A DNA stretch of 64,000 bases from Agrobacterium vitis (GTDB taxonomy: Bacteria; Pseudomonadota; Alphaproteobacteria; Rhizobiales; Rhizobiaceae), in NCBI RefSeq assembly GCF_013426735.1, contig NZ_AP023273.1, positions 1 to 64,000 of the forward strand, written 5' to 3'. The position numbers and the translations under genes were made by a program. The notes under the pieces were generated by a model, which saw only the letters and a program-made list of their open reading frames with translations, made no database searches and was not told where the DNA came from. Positions within the stretch are counted from its first letter, which is position 1, and every line of letters starts with the position of its first letter. Below, piece after piece: positions 50,271 through 60,772 of this stretch.

Positions 50271-50274
50271 TGTT

Positions 50275-50315
50275 GATATTTATCCGAAAACTAGGGTGCT
50301 TATCGAATAAATATC
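50275..50315. promoter_or_regulatory. Long inverted repeat upstream of the ArsR-type regulator
   Basis: GATATTTATCCGA (50275-50287) and TCGAATAAATATC (50303-50315) pair at 12 of 13 positions across 15 bases. It sits 4 bases before the regulator's start codon on the minus strand, so it could be an autoregulatory operator covering the ribosome-binding and promoter region. Confidence 0.5.
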
Positions 50316-50348
50316 AGAATTTCTGATGCAATCAACAGATCTGAGGCC

Positions 50349-51728
50349 TCACAAAGCTTTCAGCGCCGCACCCTGTTCGCCAATATCCAGGAACAGGCCG
50401 GTCATCACCCGCATGCCCTCTTCGGCAATCGACAGAAGAGCGTGCTCGTTCGGTCCGTGCTGGCCGCATTCGGCATGGGAATGGGGAATCCAGATGGTCG
50501 GCAGGCCAAGAATATCGGTAAAGGCATCATTGGGCAGCGACCCCGCCAGATTGGGCAGAACATGAACCGGCTTGCCACTGGTGCGGGCTATGGATTGCTC
50601 GACAAACCGCACCCAGGGATGATCGGGGGAAAACCGGGTGGCGCGGAAGGCTTCACCCCGCGCTGGCTCCACCGCCACCATGGGAAAACCATGGGCATCC
50701 AGATGGCGGCGCAGGGCAGGCAAAATGCCCTCCATATCCGTTCCCACCACGAACCGCAGCTGGCAGGTGGCGCACGCCGATCCGGCAATGGCATTTTGCG
50801 GCGCCTGGATATTGCCTGAGGAGATGGCGAGAACCGCCATGGAATTCCAGCCGAAGACCCGCTCGGACGGCGTCAAATCTGCTTGGCCCCAGTCCGCGTC
50901 ATGCTTGCGGGACGGCAGGTCCTTGAGGGCAGCGCGAATGTCAGGGGTCAGGCTGGTCGGCAGCCATTCCGGGATCTGGATCTGGCCCCGCGCATCGACA
51001 ATCGTGGCAATGGCATGGGCGAGAATGATCGCCGGGTCGGCCAGCAAGCCGCCGAAATTGCCGGAATGGTGATCGCCGTCGCGCAAGTTAACGATGAGGT
51101 TGAAGGCAAAGCCGCCGCGTGAGCCCATGAACATGGTCGGCGTATCGGCGGCCAATCGCGGCCCATCGGACGCGATCAGCACATCGGCGGCAAGAGCTTC
51201 GCGCTTGGCCTGGAAAAACTCCCGCAAACCGTAGGAGCCGGTTTCCTCGGCCATTTCCATAATAATCTTGACGTTGAAGCCAAGCTTGCCCTGCTCCTTC
51301 AAAATCAGTTCCAGCGCCTTGATATTGATGAGATGCTGGATCTTGTTATCCGCCGTGCCGCGCCCGTAAAGCTTATCCCCCTCCTGATGCAGCACGAAAG
51401 GCTCGAGCCCGTCGCGCCAGCGATGCGCCTCGCCATTACAGACATCACCATGTCCATAGATCAGCACGGTCGGCAGGCTGTCGTCCTCGATCAGGCTGGC
51501 GATCAGAAGCGGTGCGCCATTTTCTCGCGGATTGGTGAAAATCTCCGTGGCAAAGCCCAGCGACGCCAGCAGCGGCTGAATATCCTGCACCAGATAGGCT
51601 TGCAGATCCTCTGGCCTGCCTTCCGACTGGCTAACCGAGCGGCGTGCGATAAGCTGGGCCAAATCCTCGGCCAGCTTGCCGCCAAGCGCATAATCGGACG
51701 CATTGCGGATGAAGATCTCTCTGGTCAT
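50349..51728 (-). CDS. M20-family metallohydrolase (dipeptidase/aminoacylase-like)
   Basis: 459 aa from MTREIFIR. Metal-site residues of family M20 are present: His93 and Asp95 in YGHGDVCNG, Asp127 in GRGTADNK, Glu161-Glu162 in MAEETGSYG, and a C-terminal His in PHSHAECGQHGPNEH. These enzymes cleave dipeptides, N-acyl amino acids or carbamoyl compounds. It lies 82 bases downstream of the FadR-type gene and divergent from an operon with a dipeptide-type transporter, so its substrate may be what that transporter imports. Confidence 0.87.
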   Translation of the reverse strand: MTREIFIRNASDYALGGKLAEDLAQLIARRSVSQSEGRPEDLQAYLVQDIQPLLASLGFATEIFTNPRENGAPLLIASLIEDDSLPTVLIYGHGDVCNGEAHRWRDGLEPFVLHQEGDKLYGRGTADNKIQHLINIKALELILKEQGKLGFNVKIIMEMAEETGSYGLREFFQAKREALAADVLIASDGPRLAADTPTMFMGSRGGFAFNLIVNLRDGDHHSGNFGGLLADPAIILAHAIATIVDARGQIQIPEWLPTSLTPDIRAALKDLPSRKHDADWGQADLTPSERVFGWNSMAVLAISSGNIQAPQNAIAGSACATCQLRFVVGTDMEGILPALRRHLDAHGFPMVAVEPARGEAFRATRFSPDHPWVRFVEQSIARTSGKPVHVLPNLAGSLPNDAFTDILGLPTIWIPHSHAECGQHGPNEHALLSIAEEGMRVMTGLFLDIGEQGAALKAL

Positions 51729-51810
51729 AAAACCTGCCTTTTGATTATTTTGCGACGCAATGCCAAGACCATAGAGGATAGGAAAGCAGAAGCGCAAACA
51801 TCTATGCGCC

Positions 51811-52551
51811 TCAGCCGCCCTCCTTGCGCAGATTCCGGGCCAGCGCCCGATGCCTTTCCTGGGATTTCTCGATATGCTCGCGCATGGCGGCGCGCGCACC
51901 CTGTGGGTCCTGACCGGAAATGGCATCAGCAATCCGGCCATGCTCCTCCACCACTTGTGAAAGATAGGTTTCGCTGCGTGAAGAGGCCAGATTGGGCAGG
52001 TTGGAGCGTGGAATGGCCTGCGGGCCAAAGCTTTGCATAGCGCTCAGATAATAGCTGTTATTGGTGGCCCGGGCGATGGCCAGGTGAAAATCGAAATCCG
52101 CCTTGGAGGTCGGCGCTTTTTCAGCAACAAGATCCGCCATCACCTCATTGGCCGCCCGGATCTCATATTCCTGCGCCGAAGAGCGGCGCACGGCGGCAAG
52201 TGCTGCGGCTTCCGTCTCGATCGCCACCCTGAATTCCAGCATTTCCAGAGTTTTCGGAATGCTCCGCTGCTCTTCCGTGCTGAGGCGCATTTCCTGTCCG
52301 GGCAGGTCATCAACAACAAACACGCCCTTGCCCTGGCGGGCATCGACGAGCCCAGCAGCCCGAAGTTCGGCCAAGGCCTCGCGGATCACCGTGCGGCTAA
52401 CCCCGAACCGCTCGATCAGCCCCGGCTCGGTCGGCAATTGCGTGCCGAGCGCCAGCCGTCCGCCGACGATATCGGCACGCAAGGCTTCGATGACGCTTTC
52501 GGCCAGCCTTGGCTTGCGCTGTGCTTCATTCGGCGATGGGGCTTTGGCCAT
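51811..52551 (-). CDS. GntR-family regulator, FadR subfamily
   Basis: 246 aa from MAKAPSPN, with GGAG seven bases before the ATG (an upstream ATG and TTG lack one). Winged helix at about 20-85 (LPTEPGLIERFGVSRTVIREALAELRAAGLV, in two parts); the alpha-helical FCD ligand domain follows (about 100-235). FadR-type regulators often control sugar-acid catabolism (UxuR, ExuR, KdgR types). Divergent from kdgD, with tandem candidate operators between them. Confidence 0.87.
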   Translation of the reverse strand: MAKAPSPNEAQRKPRLAESVIEALRADIVGGRLALGTQLPTEPGLIERFGVSRTVIREALAELRAAGLVDARQGKGVFVVDDLPGQEMRLSTEEQRSIPKTLEMLEFRVAIETEAAALAAVRRSSAQEYEIRAANEVMADLVAEKAPTSKADFDFHLAIARATNNSYYLSAMQSFGPQAIPRSNLPNLASSRSETYLSQVVEEHGRIADAISGQDPQGARAAMREHIEKSQERHRALARNLRKEGG

Positions 52552-52611
52552 GGAAATCTCCATAAAGGGATAGGGCAAATATTGAACGGAATTCGACTGG
52601 ACAGGTGTTTT

Positions 52612-52650
52612 AAATCATAATATGACTTCGCTAGAAATCATGATATGACT
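52612..52650. promoter_or_regulatory. Tandem 16-base operator candidates between the FadR-type gene and kdgD
   Basis: AAATCATAATATGACT at 52612-52627 is repeated with one change as AAATCATGATATGACT at 52635-52650, 23 bases apart. The first contains the palindrome TCATA-A-TATGA. The repeats lie between divergent genes, so they are likely sites for the adjacent regulator. Confidence 0.6.
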
Positions 52651-52732
52651 CGGTTGCAGTCATTATAAAGCACGAGGATAGGTGCCCGTTCAAGTCTTTC
52701 GCGAAGAAGATCGTGTGGCACGGAGCAGTTGA

Positions 52733-53656
<924 letters not shown>

Positions 53657-53768
53657 GAAACAACAGCCAACAGGATAGGCCCGGGAGCGTCTGTTCTTAT
53701 CAGCTGGCGAATGCAGCAAAGCGACTTCAGCCCATCATAAAAGATATTTCTTCGGGAGGAAAAACACG

Positions 53769-55685
53769 ATGAAGACCAGAAAACTGCTTGCCACAGTGGC
53801 GCTTGCCGCACTGGTGGGCGTGCCGGTCATGGCGATTGCCCAGGACTATCATCAGGCTCCACAGCTTGATGCGCTGGTCAAGGAAGGCAAATTGCCACCG
53901 GTCGAAAAACGTCTGCCGGAAAATCCACGCGTTGAGGACATGGTGGACCGGGTCGGCGTCTATGGCGGCTACCAGACCGGCGGATTGGTGGGCGGCAATG
54001 ACCGCAACGCACTGGCCAAGCTGACGGGCTACGAGCCGCTGATGGCCTGGGACCGGGAATGGTCGGGCAAGATCATTCCCAATGTCGCCACCTCCTACAA
54101 AGCCAGCGATGATGCCACGACCTTCACCTTCGAATTGCGCAAGGGCATGAAATGGTCGAACGGCATGGATTTCACCGCCGAAGACATCGCCTTCATGGTC
54201 AATGACGTGCTTCCCGACGACAAGCTGTTTCCGGCCAAGCCCGCCTGGATGCTGGTGGGGGGCAAGCTGCCGGTGGCGACCGTCAACAGCCCGACCAGCG
54301 TCACCATCAAATTCTCCGGCCCGAACGGCCTGTTCCTCATGAATGTCGCGGGCGTGTTCGGCACGCAGTTGACGCTGATGTCGAAGCAATATTGCAGCCA
54401 GTTCATGCCGAAATTCAATCCGGATGCCGAAAAGCTGGCAAAGGATGCCGGTGATGCCAGCTGGGTCGAGCATTTGACCAATAAATGCGGATTGGAAATC
54501 GAGCAGGTACAGCGCTGGCGCAATCCAGACATGCCCGTGCTCGGCCCCTGGAAAATCAAGGACCCCTATGTGTCCGGCGCAACGCAGGTGACGTTCGAGC
54601 GCAATCCCTATTACTGGAAGGTCGATCCGGCGGGCAACCAGCTTCCTTATCTCGATGGCGCCCGCTACAGCGTCAATTCGGATGTTCAAACCGTGCTTCT
54701 GGCGGCGATTGCCGGCAAGATCAACTATCAGGAACGCCATATCGGCGTGAACCAGAACCGTCCAGTCTTGAACGAAGGCGCGGATAAGGGTGGTTACGAG
54801 TTGATCGACCGGATTACCGGTCAGGGTGCGGACACGTCCTTTTCCTTCAACATGACCCATAAGGACCCGGAGATGCGCAAGATCTTCGGCAACAAGGATT
54901 TCCGGGTGGCGATGAGCATTGCCATTGATCGCAAATCGGTCATCGATGCGATTTATCTGGGCCTGACGCAGCCGAAACAGGTGGCGCCAAACGAAAACAC
55001 CCTCTACGCCAATGACCGGCTGGCGCATCAATATCTCGATTACGACCCTGACAAGGCCAACAAGCTGCTCGACAGTATCGGTCTCGACAAGAAGGATGCC
55101 GATGGCTTCCGGCTTCGCCCTGATGGCAAGCGCCTGACCTTTACCGTCATCACGCCTGCGGCGCTTTCCAACTGGGGCGATGTTGCCGAACTGGTCATTC
55201 GCTACTGGCAGGCTGTTGGCGTGGATGCACGCTTCCAGTCGATGGACCGCACACGGTTTTACGAGGTCAAGAACAATAACGACCATGACGTGGCACTGTG
55301 GACCGGTGAAGGGTATGGCGTCGATGCCCTGCTTGATCCGCGCCTCTATATGCCGGTCTCGATTGAATCCAACTATGCGGTCGCCTGGGGCAAGGCTTAC
55401 CTGAAAATGCAAGGTGGAGAAGAGCCGCCGGAGCCGGTCAAGAAACAGTGGGATCTTTATAACCAGATCAAGGGTACCACCGATCAGGCCAAGCAGACGG
55501 CGCTGTTCCAGCAGATTCTCGATATCGCCGCCGACCAGTTCTACACGATTGCGATTTCGACACCGCCCGCTGGCTTCGCCGTCAAGGCCAAGAACCTGCA
55601 CAACGTGATGAACAATGCGCCGACCTCCTGGGTCTATCCAAGCCCGGCGCCCAGCAATACCGAGCAATGGTTCATCCAGAACTAG
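53769..55685 (+). CDS. Family 5 ABC transporter solute-binding protein
   Basis: 638 aa, larger than DppA/OppA (about 535-560). Signal peptide about 1-24 (MKTRKLLATVALAALVGVPV then MAIA-QD). The SBP_bac_5 core is seen as TFELRKGMKWSNGMDFTAEDI (in part), GPWKIKDPYVSG and FRVAMSIAIDRKSVIDAIY. Long members of this family in Alphaproteobacteria and Thermotoga often bind oligosaccharides rather than peptides. Location between kdgD and sugar-acid enzymes favours a uronate-containing ligand, although the M20 hydrolase next door keeps a peptide-like ligand possible. Confidence 0.88.
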   Translation: MKTRKLLATVALAALVGVPVMAIAQDYHQAPQLDALVKEGKLPPVEKRLPENPRVEDMVDRVGVYGGYQTGGLVGGNDRNALAKLTGYEPLMAWDREWSGKIIPNVATSYKASDDATTFTFELRKGMKWSNGMDFTAEDIAFMVNDVLPDDKLFPAKPAWMLVGGKLPVATVNSPTSVTIKFSGPNGLFLMNVAGVFGTQLTLMSKQYCSQFMPKFNPDAEKLAKDAGDASWVEHLTNKCGLEIEQVQRWRNPDMPVLGPWKIKDPYVSGATQVTFERNPYYWKVDPAGNQLPYLDGARYSVNSDVQTVLLAAIAGKINYQERHIGVNQNRPVLNEGADKGGYELIDRITGQGADTSFSFNMTHKDPEMRKIFGNKDFRVAMSIAIDRKSVIDAIYLGLTQPKQVAPNENTLYANDRLAHQYLDYDPDKANKLLDSIGLDKKDADGFRLRPDGKRLTFTVITPAALSNWGDVAELVIRYWQAVGVDARFQSMDRTRFYEVKNNNDHDVALWTGEGYGVDALLDPRLYMPVSIESNYAVAWGKAYLKMQGGEEPPEPVKKQWDLYNQIKGTTDQAKQTALFQQILDIAADQFYTIAISTPPAGFAVKAKNLHNVMNNAPTSWVYPSPAPSNTEQWFIQN

Positions 55686-55689
55686 AGCC

Positions 55690-55747
55690 TTTTGTTTTCG
55701 TTTGTCTTTTCGGGAAAGCCGGTTTCCACTTTTCCTAAGGCAAACTC
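55690..55747. repeat. Rhizobiales-type dispersed palindromic repeat, copy B
   Basis: GTTTTCGTTTGTCTTTTCGG at the left and TTTCCACTTTTCC then GCAAACTC at the right match copy A at 42350-42404 nearly base for base. It lies a few bases after the binding-protein stop. A second stem, CTTCGGGGCG (55766-55775) with CGCCCCGAAG (55818-55827), follows before the permease gene and may stabilise the upstream mRNA. Confidence 0.65.
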
Positions 55748-55903
55748 AAAGTGAGCTCCTACCGACTTCGGGGCGTCGTCCGTGTGGCGCTTGCCCAACC
55801 TTGCGCTGCTCGTCCGGCGCCCCGAAGACAAAGCTTTTGGTCACACCGCCTCCCCCTGCCGATCTCAACGGACAGGAACGCAAGACCCCGGAAAGGATCG
55901 TCG

Positions 55904-56887
55904 ATGTTACGGTTCATCACATTGCGCGTGCTGGGTATGATCCCAGCGATGTTTGCCATTTCGCTTCTGACCTTCGTGGTGATCCAGTTGCCGCCCGGCG
56001 ATTTTGTCTCGACGCTGGCCGCCCAGGCGGCTGAAACCGGCGATACCATGTCTCCTGCCCAGTTGGAGACCCTGCGCCAGCGCTATGGCATCGGCGAGCC
56101 GGTCGTACTGCAATATGTCCACTGGATTGGCGGCGTGATGCATGGCGATTTCGGCTATTCCTTCGAGTGGAACCAGCCTGTCAGCCAATTGGTGATGCAG
56201 CGGATGGGCATGACGGCGCTGGTCGCCTTTATCACGCTGATGTTCGTCTGGCTCACGGCCCTGCCGATCGGCATCTACTCCGCCGTGCGTAAATATTCTC
56301 CTGGCGACTACCTCTTCACCCTGCTGGGTTTTATCGGCATGGCGATCCCGAATTTCCTGCTGGCCATCCTGTTGATGTATGTGGCGACCATTCACTTCGG
56401 CCAGAGCGTCGGCGGGCTGTTCTCGCCGGAATTCGCCAATGCCCCCTGGTCACTGGCCCGGATCGGGGATTTTCTCAAGCATGTCTGGATCCCCGTGATC
56501 ATTCTGGGGGCCAGCGGCACGGCGGCACTGATCCGCGTCATGCGCGCCAATCTGCTTGACGAATTGCGAAAGCCCTATGTGGAAGCAGCCCTTGCCAAGG
56601 GGCTGCCGGAAAGGCGGGCGATCCTGCGGTATCCGGTGCGCGTCGCCATCAATCCGTTCATTTCCACCGTCGGCTGGGTATTGCCGACCCTGATTTCCGG
56701 CGAGTTGATCGTCTCCACTGTGATGAACCTGCCCACCGCCGGACCTCTTCTTTTGCAGGCGCTGAAATCCCAGGACATGTACCTGGCCGGCGCCTTCCTG
56801 CTGATGACCGGTGGCCTGGTCCTGGTCGGCACGCTGCTGTCCGACATTCTGCTTGCCATCGTCGATCCAAGGATTCGTCTGACATGA
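55904..56887 (+). CDS. Dipeptide/oligopeptide-type ABC transporter permease (DppB type)
   Basis: 327 aa from MLRFITLRVLG. Six membrane segments and the EAA loop VEAALAKGLPERRAILRYPVR. The frame extending to 55751 is an N-terminal artefact over the intergenic stem. ATGA overlap with the next permease. Confidence 0.9.
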   Translation: MLRFITLRVLGMIPAMFAISLLTFVVIQLPPGDFVSTLAAQAAETGDTMSPAQLETLRQRYGIGEPVVLQYVHWIGGVMHGDFGYSFEWNQPVSQLVMQRMGMTALVAFITLMFVWLTALPIGIYSAVRKYSPGDYLFTLLGFIGMAIPNFLLAILLMYVATIHFGQSVGGLFSPEFANAPWSLARIGDFLKHVWIPVIILGASGTAALIRVMRANLLDELRKPYVEAALAKGLPERRAILRYPVRVAINPFISTVGWVLPTLISGELIVSTVMNLPTAGPLLLQALKSQDMYLAGAFLLMTGGLVLVGTLLSDILLAIVDPRIRLT

Positions 56888-58047
56888 GCGTAACATCTTC
56901 CCCCCTGCCCCAAGCCACGACAGGCGCTGGCACGCCGAACGACCCCTTGCTGGACAATCAGACGACCGGCGACCGCATGGTGGTCTCCTCGCAATGGGCG
57001 TTGATGTGGTTCAAGTTTCGCCGCCACAAGCTGGCAATGATCGGCCTGATCGCCACGGCGGCGATCTATTTTCTGGCGATCTTCGCAGAATTCCTGTCCC
57101 CAACCCTGCCGACGACCTTCAAGCCGCAATATACATTCGCGCCGCCACAGCCGATCAGCCTGTTTCACGATGGCAAATTCCTGCCGCATGTGAAGGGCTA
57201 CAAAAATGTCGTCGATCCCAAATCTTTCACCCGGGTTTTCCAGGTGGATGACAATGCGATCATCCCCATCGAGTTTTTTGCCCGCGGCGAAAGCTATGAC
57301 ATGTGGGGCCTGTTCACCACCAATCTGCACTTCATCGGCCCGCTCGATCATACCAAGCCTTTCTATATTCTGGGTGCCGACCGGCTTGGCCGCGATCTCT
57401 TATCGCGCGTCATCTATGGCACACGGATTTCCATGTCGATTGGCCTGATCGGTGTGTTTCTCAGTCTGGTGATCGGCCTGATCCTGGGCGGCATATCCGG
57501 CTATTTCGGCGGGATGATCGATAGCGTCATCCAGCGCACCATCGAGTTTATTCGCTCCATTCCGACCATTCCGCTGTGGCTGGGGCTGGCCGCCGCCATG
57601 CCCAAGGACTGGTCGTCGCTCAAGGTCTATTTCGTCATCCTTGTCATTCTTTCGCTGATCGGCTGGACAGAAATGGCGCGGGTGGTGCGAGGCCGCTTCC
57701 TGTCCTTGCGCACCGAGGATTTCGTCACCGCCGCAAGGCTGGACGGCGCCAGCGAAATGCGGGTGATCGGACGTCATATGATGCCTTCCTTCACCAGCCA
57801 CATCATCGCCGCCGTGACACTGGCAATCCCGACGATGATCCTTGCCGAGACATCGCTAAGCTTCCTGGGCCTTGGCCTGCAACCGCCCATCGTCAGCTGG
57901 GGCGTGCTGCTTCAGGATGCCCAAAACCTGCGGGCGCTGACCCAGGCACCGTGGCTGCTGGCGCCCGGTGTGGCGGTGGTGGTCGCAGTCCTCAGCCTGA
58001 ACTTCCTTGGCGACGGCCTGCGCGATGCAGCCGATCCCTATGCATGA
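56884..58047 (+). CDS. Dipeptide/oligopeptide-type ABC transporter permease (DppC type)
   Basis: 387 aa, longer than most DppC proteins because of a periplasmic insertion of about 95 residues after the first membrane segment (about 75-170). HILGADRLGRDLLSR-like motif is seen as YILGADRLGRDLLSRVIYG; EAA loop VTAARLDGASEMRVIGRHMMPS. The insertion is a feature of the subgroup that pairs with long family 5 binding proteins. Confidence 0.9.
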   Translation: MSVTSSPLPQATTGAGTPNDPLLDNQTTGDRMVVSSQWALMWFKFRRHKLAMIGLIATAAIYFLAIFAEFLSPTLPTTFKPQYTFAPPQPISLFHDGKFLPHVKGYKNVVDPKSFTRVFQVDDNAIIPIEFFARGESYDMWGLFTTNLHFIGPLDHTKPFYILGADRLGRDLLSRVIYGTRISMSIGLIGVFLSLVIGLILGGISGYFGGMIDSVIQRTIEFIRSIPTIPLWLGLAAAMPKDWSSLKVYFVILVILSLIGWTEMARVVRGRFLSLRTEDFVTAARLDGASEMRVIGRHMMPSFTSHIIAAVTLAIPTMILAETSLSFLGLGLQPPIVSWGVLLQDAQNLRALTQAPWLLAPGVAVVVAVLSLNFLGDGLRDAADPYA

Positions 58048-58056
58048 GGTAACTCC

Positions 58057-59763
58057 ATGACATCGAACGTAAAGCCCCTCTTGCAGGTCAAGAACCTCAG
58101 CGTCGAATTTCCCGTGCATCGCCAGGTGATCCAGGCCGTCCGCAATGTCTCCTTCGATGTCTATGAAGGCGAAACCCTTTGCGTGCTGGGCGAAAGCGGA
58201 TCGGGCAAAAGCGTTACCGCTCGCGCCATTCTGAAGCTGCTGGCCGATCCGGGCCGGCTGACGTCAGGTGAGATCCTTCTCGCTGGTGAAAACGGCAAGG
58301 CTGACCGCGACATCGCCAAGCTCAAATCCTCCAGCCAGGACATGCAATCGATCCGAGGCGGCCAGATCGCCATGATCTTTCAGGAGCCGATGACCTCGCT
58401 GTCACCGGTGCACCGGATCGGCGAACAAATCACCGAAGCGATCCTGCTGCATGAGAAGATGGACAAGGCTGAGGCGCGCGTCCGCGCCATCGACCTGTTG
58501 CGCCAGGTGCGCATTCCCGATCCGGAAACGGCCATCGACCGCTATCCCTTCGAATATTCCGGCGGCATGCGCCAACGTGCCATGATCGCCATGGCGCTGT
58601 CGTGCAATCCACGCCTGCTGATTGCCGATGAGCCGACCACGGCGCTCGACGTCACCACCCAGGCCGAGATTCTCGACCTGATCGTCTCGCTTCAGCGTGA
58701 GCGCGGCATGGCCGTGCTGTTCATCACCCATGACATCGGCGTGGTAGCCGAGATCGCCGATCGGGTGATGGTGATGTATCGTGGGGAAAAGGTCGAGGAA
58801 GGGCTGGCCGAACAAGTTTTGCGCCGCCCGGCTGCCGCCTATACAGCAGCGCTTCTGGGTGCCGTGCTGAAGCTGGAAACGCCCCTTCCCAGGCGCACGC
58901 TGCCTGCCGCCGCCAAGCCGCTGATGGAGGTTTCCGACCTGCACTTGCAATTCGGCTCGCGCCGCCGCTGGGGGGTGAAGCAGACGTTCGGCGTCAAGGC
59001 TATCGACGGGGTCAGCCTGACCCTGGCACCCGGCGAAACCCTTGGGATCGTCGGAGAAAGCGGATCGGGCAAGACCACGCTTGGCCGCACCATGCTGCAA
59101 ATCTACAAGCCCACAGCTGGCCATGTGCATTATGCCGATGCTCGGGGTCAGGACGTTGACATCGCCAAAGCATCGCGCAACACCATGCGTCATCTCTATA
59201 CGGAAATGCGCATGGTGTTTCAGGACCCACATTCTTCGCTCAATCCGCGCATGACGGTGTTTGAAACCATCGCCGAGCCGATGCGGATGATGGGCCTGAC
59301 CACCACCCAGATGCGGGAGCGGGTGGAATATCTGCTCGACCGCGTTGGCCTGCCAACCAATGCCATCAACCGCTATCCGCATGCCTTTTCGGGTGGCCAG
59401 CGTCAGCGTATTTCCATCGCCCGCGCTATCGCGCCCAATCCACGGCTGATTATCGCCGATGAGCCAACCTCGGCGCTGGACGTGTCGCTGCGCCATCAGG
59501 TGCTGGATCTGCTGGCGGAATTGCGCGCCGAGCTTGGCATCAGCTTCATCTTCATCAGCCATGACATTACCGTTGTGCGCTATTTCTGCGACCGGGTGGC
59601 GGTGATGCAAAAGGGCAAAATCGTCGAAATGGGCGATGCCGACGACATCTGCCTGCGGCCGCAGCATCCCTATACCCAAAAGCTGATCGCCTCAGTGCCG
59701 CAGCCCGATATGTCGAGACGGCGCAAACCGCTGATCATGCCGCAGGCGATGGGGGTGCAATGA
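58057..59763 (+). CDS. Fused dipeptide-type ABC transporter ATPase (DppD-DppF)
   Basis: 568 aa holding two complete ATPase domains. First: Walker A GESGSGKS at 45-52, signature [15 protein letters not shown], Walker [13 protein letters not shown]. Second: Walker [10 protein letters not shown] at 333-341, signature [15 protein letters not shown], Walker [13 protein letters not shown]. Each has the C-terminal oligopeptide-transporter segment ([11 protein letters not shown]). It powers the DppB/DppC-type permease pair. Its stop overlaps the lactonase start (ATGA). Confidence 0.93.
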   Translation: MTSNVKPLLQVKNLSVEFPVHRQVIQAVRNVSFDVYEGETLCVLGESGSGKSVTARAILKLLADPGRLTSGEILLAGENGKADRDIAKLKSSSQDMQSIRGGQIAMIFQEPMTSLSPVHRIGEQITEAILLHEKMDKAEARVRAIDLLRQVRIPDPETAIDRYPFEYSGGMRQRAMIAMALSCNPRLLIADEPTTALDVTTQAEILDLIVSLQRERGMAVLFITHDIGVVAEIADRVMVMYRGEKVEEGLAEQVLRRPAAAYTAALLGAVLKLETPLPRRTLPAAAKPLMEVSDLHLQFGSRRRWGVKQTFGVKAIDGVSLTLAPGETLGIVGESGSGKTTLGRTMLQIYKPTAGHVHYADARGQDVDIAKASRNTMRHLYTEMRMVFQDPHSSLNPRMTVFETIAEPMRMMGLTTTQMRERVEYLLDRVGLPTNAINRYPHAFSGGQRQRISIARAIAPNPRLIIADEPTSALDVSLRHQVLDLLAELRAELGISFIFISHDITVVRYFCDRVAVMQKGKIVEMGDADDICLRPQHPYTQKLIASVPQPDMSRRRKPLIMPQAMGVQ

Positions 59764-60635
59764 GAGAATTTACCGCGCAACCGCTTGATATTCCAGCCGT
59801 CACCGTGGCAGAAAGCCCGCTATGGCATGGTGACGCGCTCTGGTATTGCGACATCGAGGCAGGCGGCCTGCTGCGCTTCGATCCGCAAGTTGCCAGCTTG
59901 AAACGCTGGGTGCTGGATGGCGCGCTTGCCTCCATCGCACCATGCGGTGATGGCTTTATTGCGGGAACCTCACGCGGGTTCGAATATCTCTCGCTGGATG
60001 GCGATCGACTGAACCGGGAACTGCTGCATTCTCCTTTCACGGCCTCGCCCGACACACGCATGCCCGGAACTCGTATGAATGACGGCATCGCCGATCCGGC
60101 TGGGCGCTTCTGGTGCGGCAGTATAGAGCCGCATCGTGCCCATCTCGGGCGGCTTTTCTGCATCGACAAAGGGCAGGTTCGCGTGGTGCGCGACGGCTTT
60201 CGCACCTTGAACGGTCTTGCCTTTTCGCCCGATGGCAAGCGTCTTTATGTGTCTGACAGCCATCCCACCCTTGCTAGCGTCTGGACCATTGAGCTTGACA
60301 GTGATGGCATGCCACTGGAGCCCCCACAGCTCTTCGCGGACCTGTCCGAGATCGGCGGGCGCCCGGATGGCGCAGCGGTGGACGAGGACGGTTTTTACTG
60401 GATCGCCGCCTCCGACAGCGGGCGCGTGCTGCGACTTGATCCCAAAGGCCGCCCCGATATGGTCATCCATGTGCCCACCACCAATCCGACCAATATCACC
60501 TTTGGCGGGCCGGATTTCAGAACGGCTTTCATCACCAGCCTGAAACCGGGGGGAGAAGGCAATGCGTTCGCGGGCCTGGTCTTTGCGGTCGATCTGCCGG
60601 TAGCTGGGCGCAAACCGGACGGCTATATCGCTTGA
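59760..60635 (+). CDS. SMP-30-family sugar lactonase
   Basis: 291 aa. Metal-site residues: Glu19 in VAESPLWHGDALWYCDIE, Asn in RMNDGIADPAGRFWCG, Asn in LNGLAFSPDGKRLYVSDS with its Asp. It hydrolyses aldonolactones or aldarolactones. Translational coupling to the transporter and proximity to kdgD and udh suggest it opens the galactaro- or glucarolactone made by uronate dehydrogenase. Only about 25-30 percent of positions look alike between it and the SMP-30 protein at 35966-36856 by eye, so they are separate paralogues. Confidence 0.85.
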   Translation: MREFTAQPLDIPAVTVAESPLWHGDALWYCDIEAGGLLRFDPQVASLKRWVLDGALASIAPCGDGFIAGTSRGFEYLSLDGDRLNRELLHSPFTASPDTRMPGTRMNDGIADPAGRFWCGSIEPHRAHLGRLFCIDKGQVRVVRDGFRTLNGLAFSPDGKRLYVSDSHPTLASVWTIELDSDGMPLEPPQLFADLSEIGGRPDGAAVDEDGFYWIAASDSGRVLRLDPKGRPDMVIHVPTTNPTNITFGGPDFRTAFITSLKPGGEGNAFAGLVFAVDLPVAGRKPDGYIA

Positions 60636-60653
60636 GCCCTGCCATTTGACCTA

Positions 60654-60756
60654 AAGCACTTTCCGCTTAATCGCTCTCATAGAATGTGCTTTAGGTTTTT
60701 GTTTATACGCATGTCTTTACCCCAAAACCGGAAACCACTTTTGGGAGACAGACTCT
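60654..60756. repeat. Dispersed palindromic repeat, variant C
   Basis: CCTAAAGCAC (60654) pairs with GTGCTTTAGG (ending near 60695) over a long loop. The right half has CCAAAACCGGAAACCACTTTTGGG, here given in halves: CCAAAACCG and CCACTTTTGGG. It shares the ACCGG-TTCCACTTTT core with copies A and B. It fills the gap between the lactonase and udh. Confidence 0.6.
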
Positions 60757-60772
60757 AGGCAAGGAGTGTTTG

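Noticed and set aside
53727..55667. A 646-codon open frame on the minus strand
   Set aside because: It is antisense to the family 5 binding-protein gene, whose signal peptide, ribosome binding site and domain motifs are clear. The antisense product has the His/Arg/Gly-rich composition of a GC-rich shadow frame.
55686..55903. A small plus-strand coding frame (55615-56034) in the gap before dppB
   Set aside because: It runs through the repeat and stem-loop and into dppB in a different frame; its Arg/Pro/Ser-rich composition is that of a shadow frame.
58402..59679. A 425-codon open frame on the minus strand
   Set aside because: Antisense to the fused DppD-DppF ATPase, which has two complete sets of ATPase motifs.
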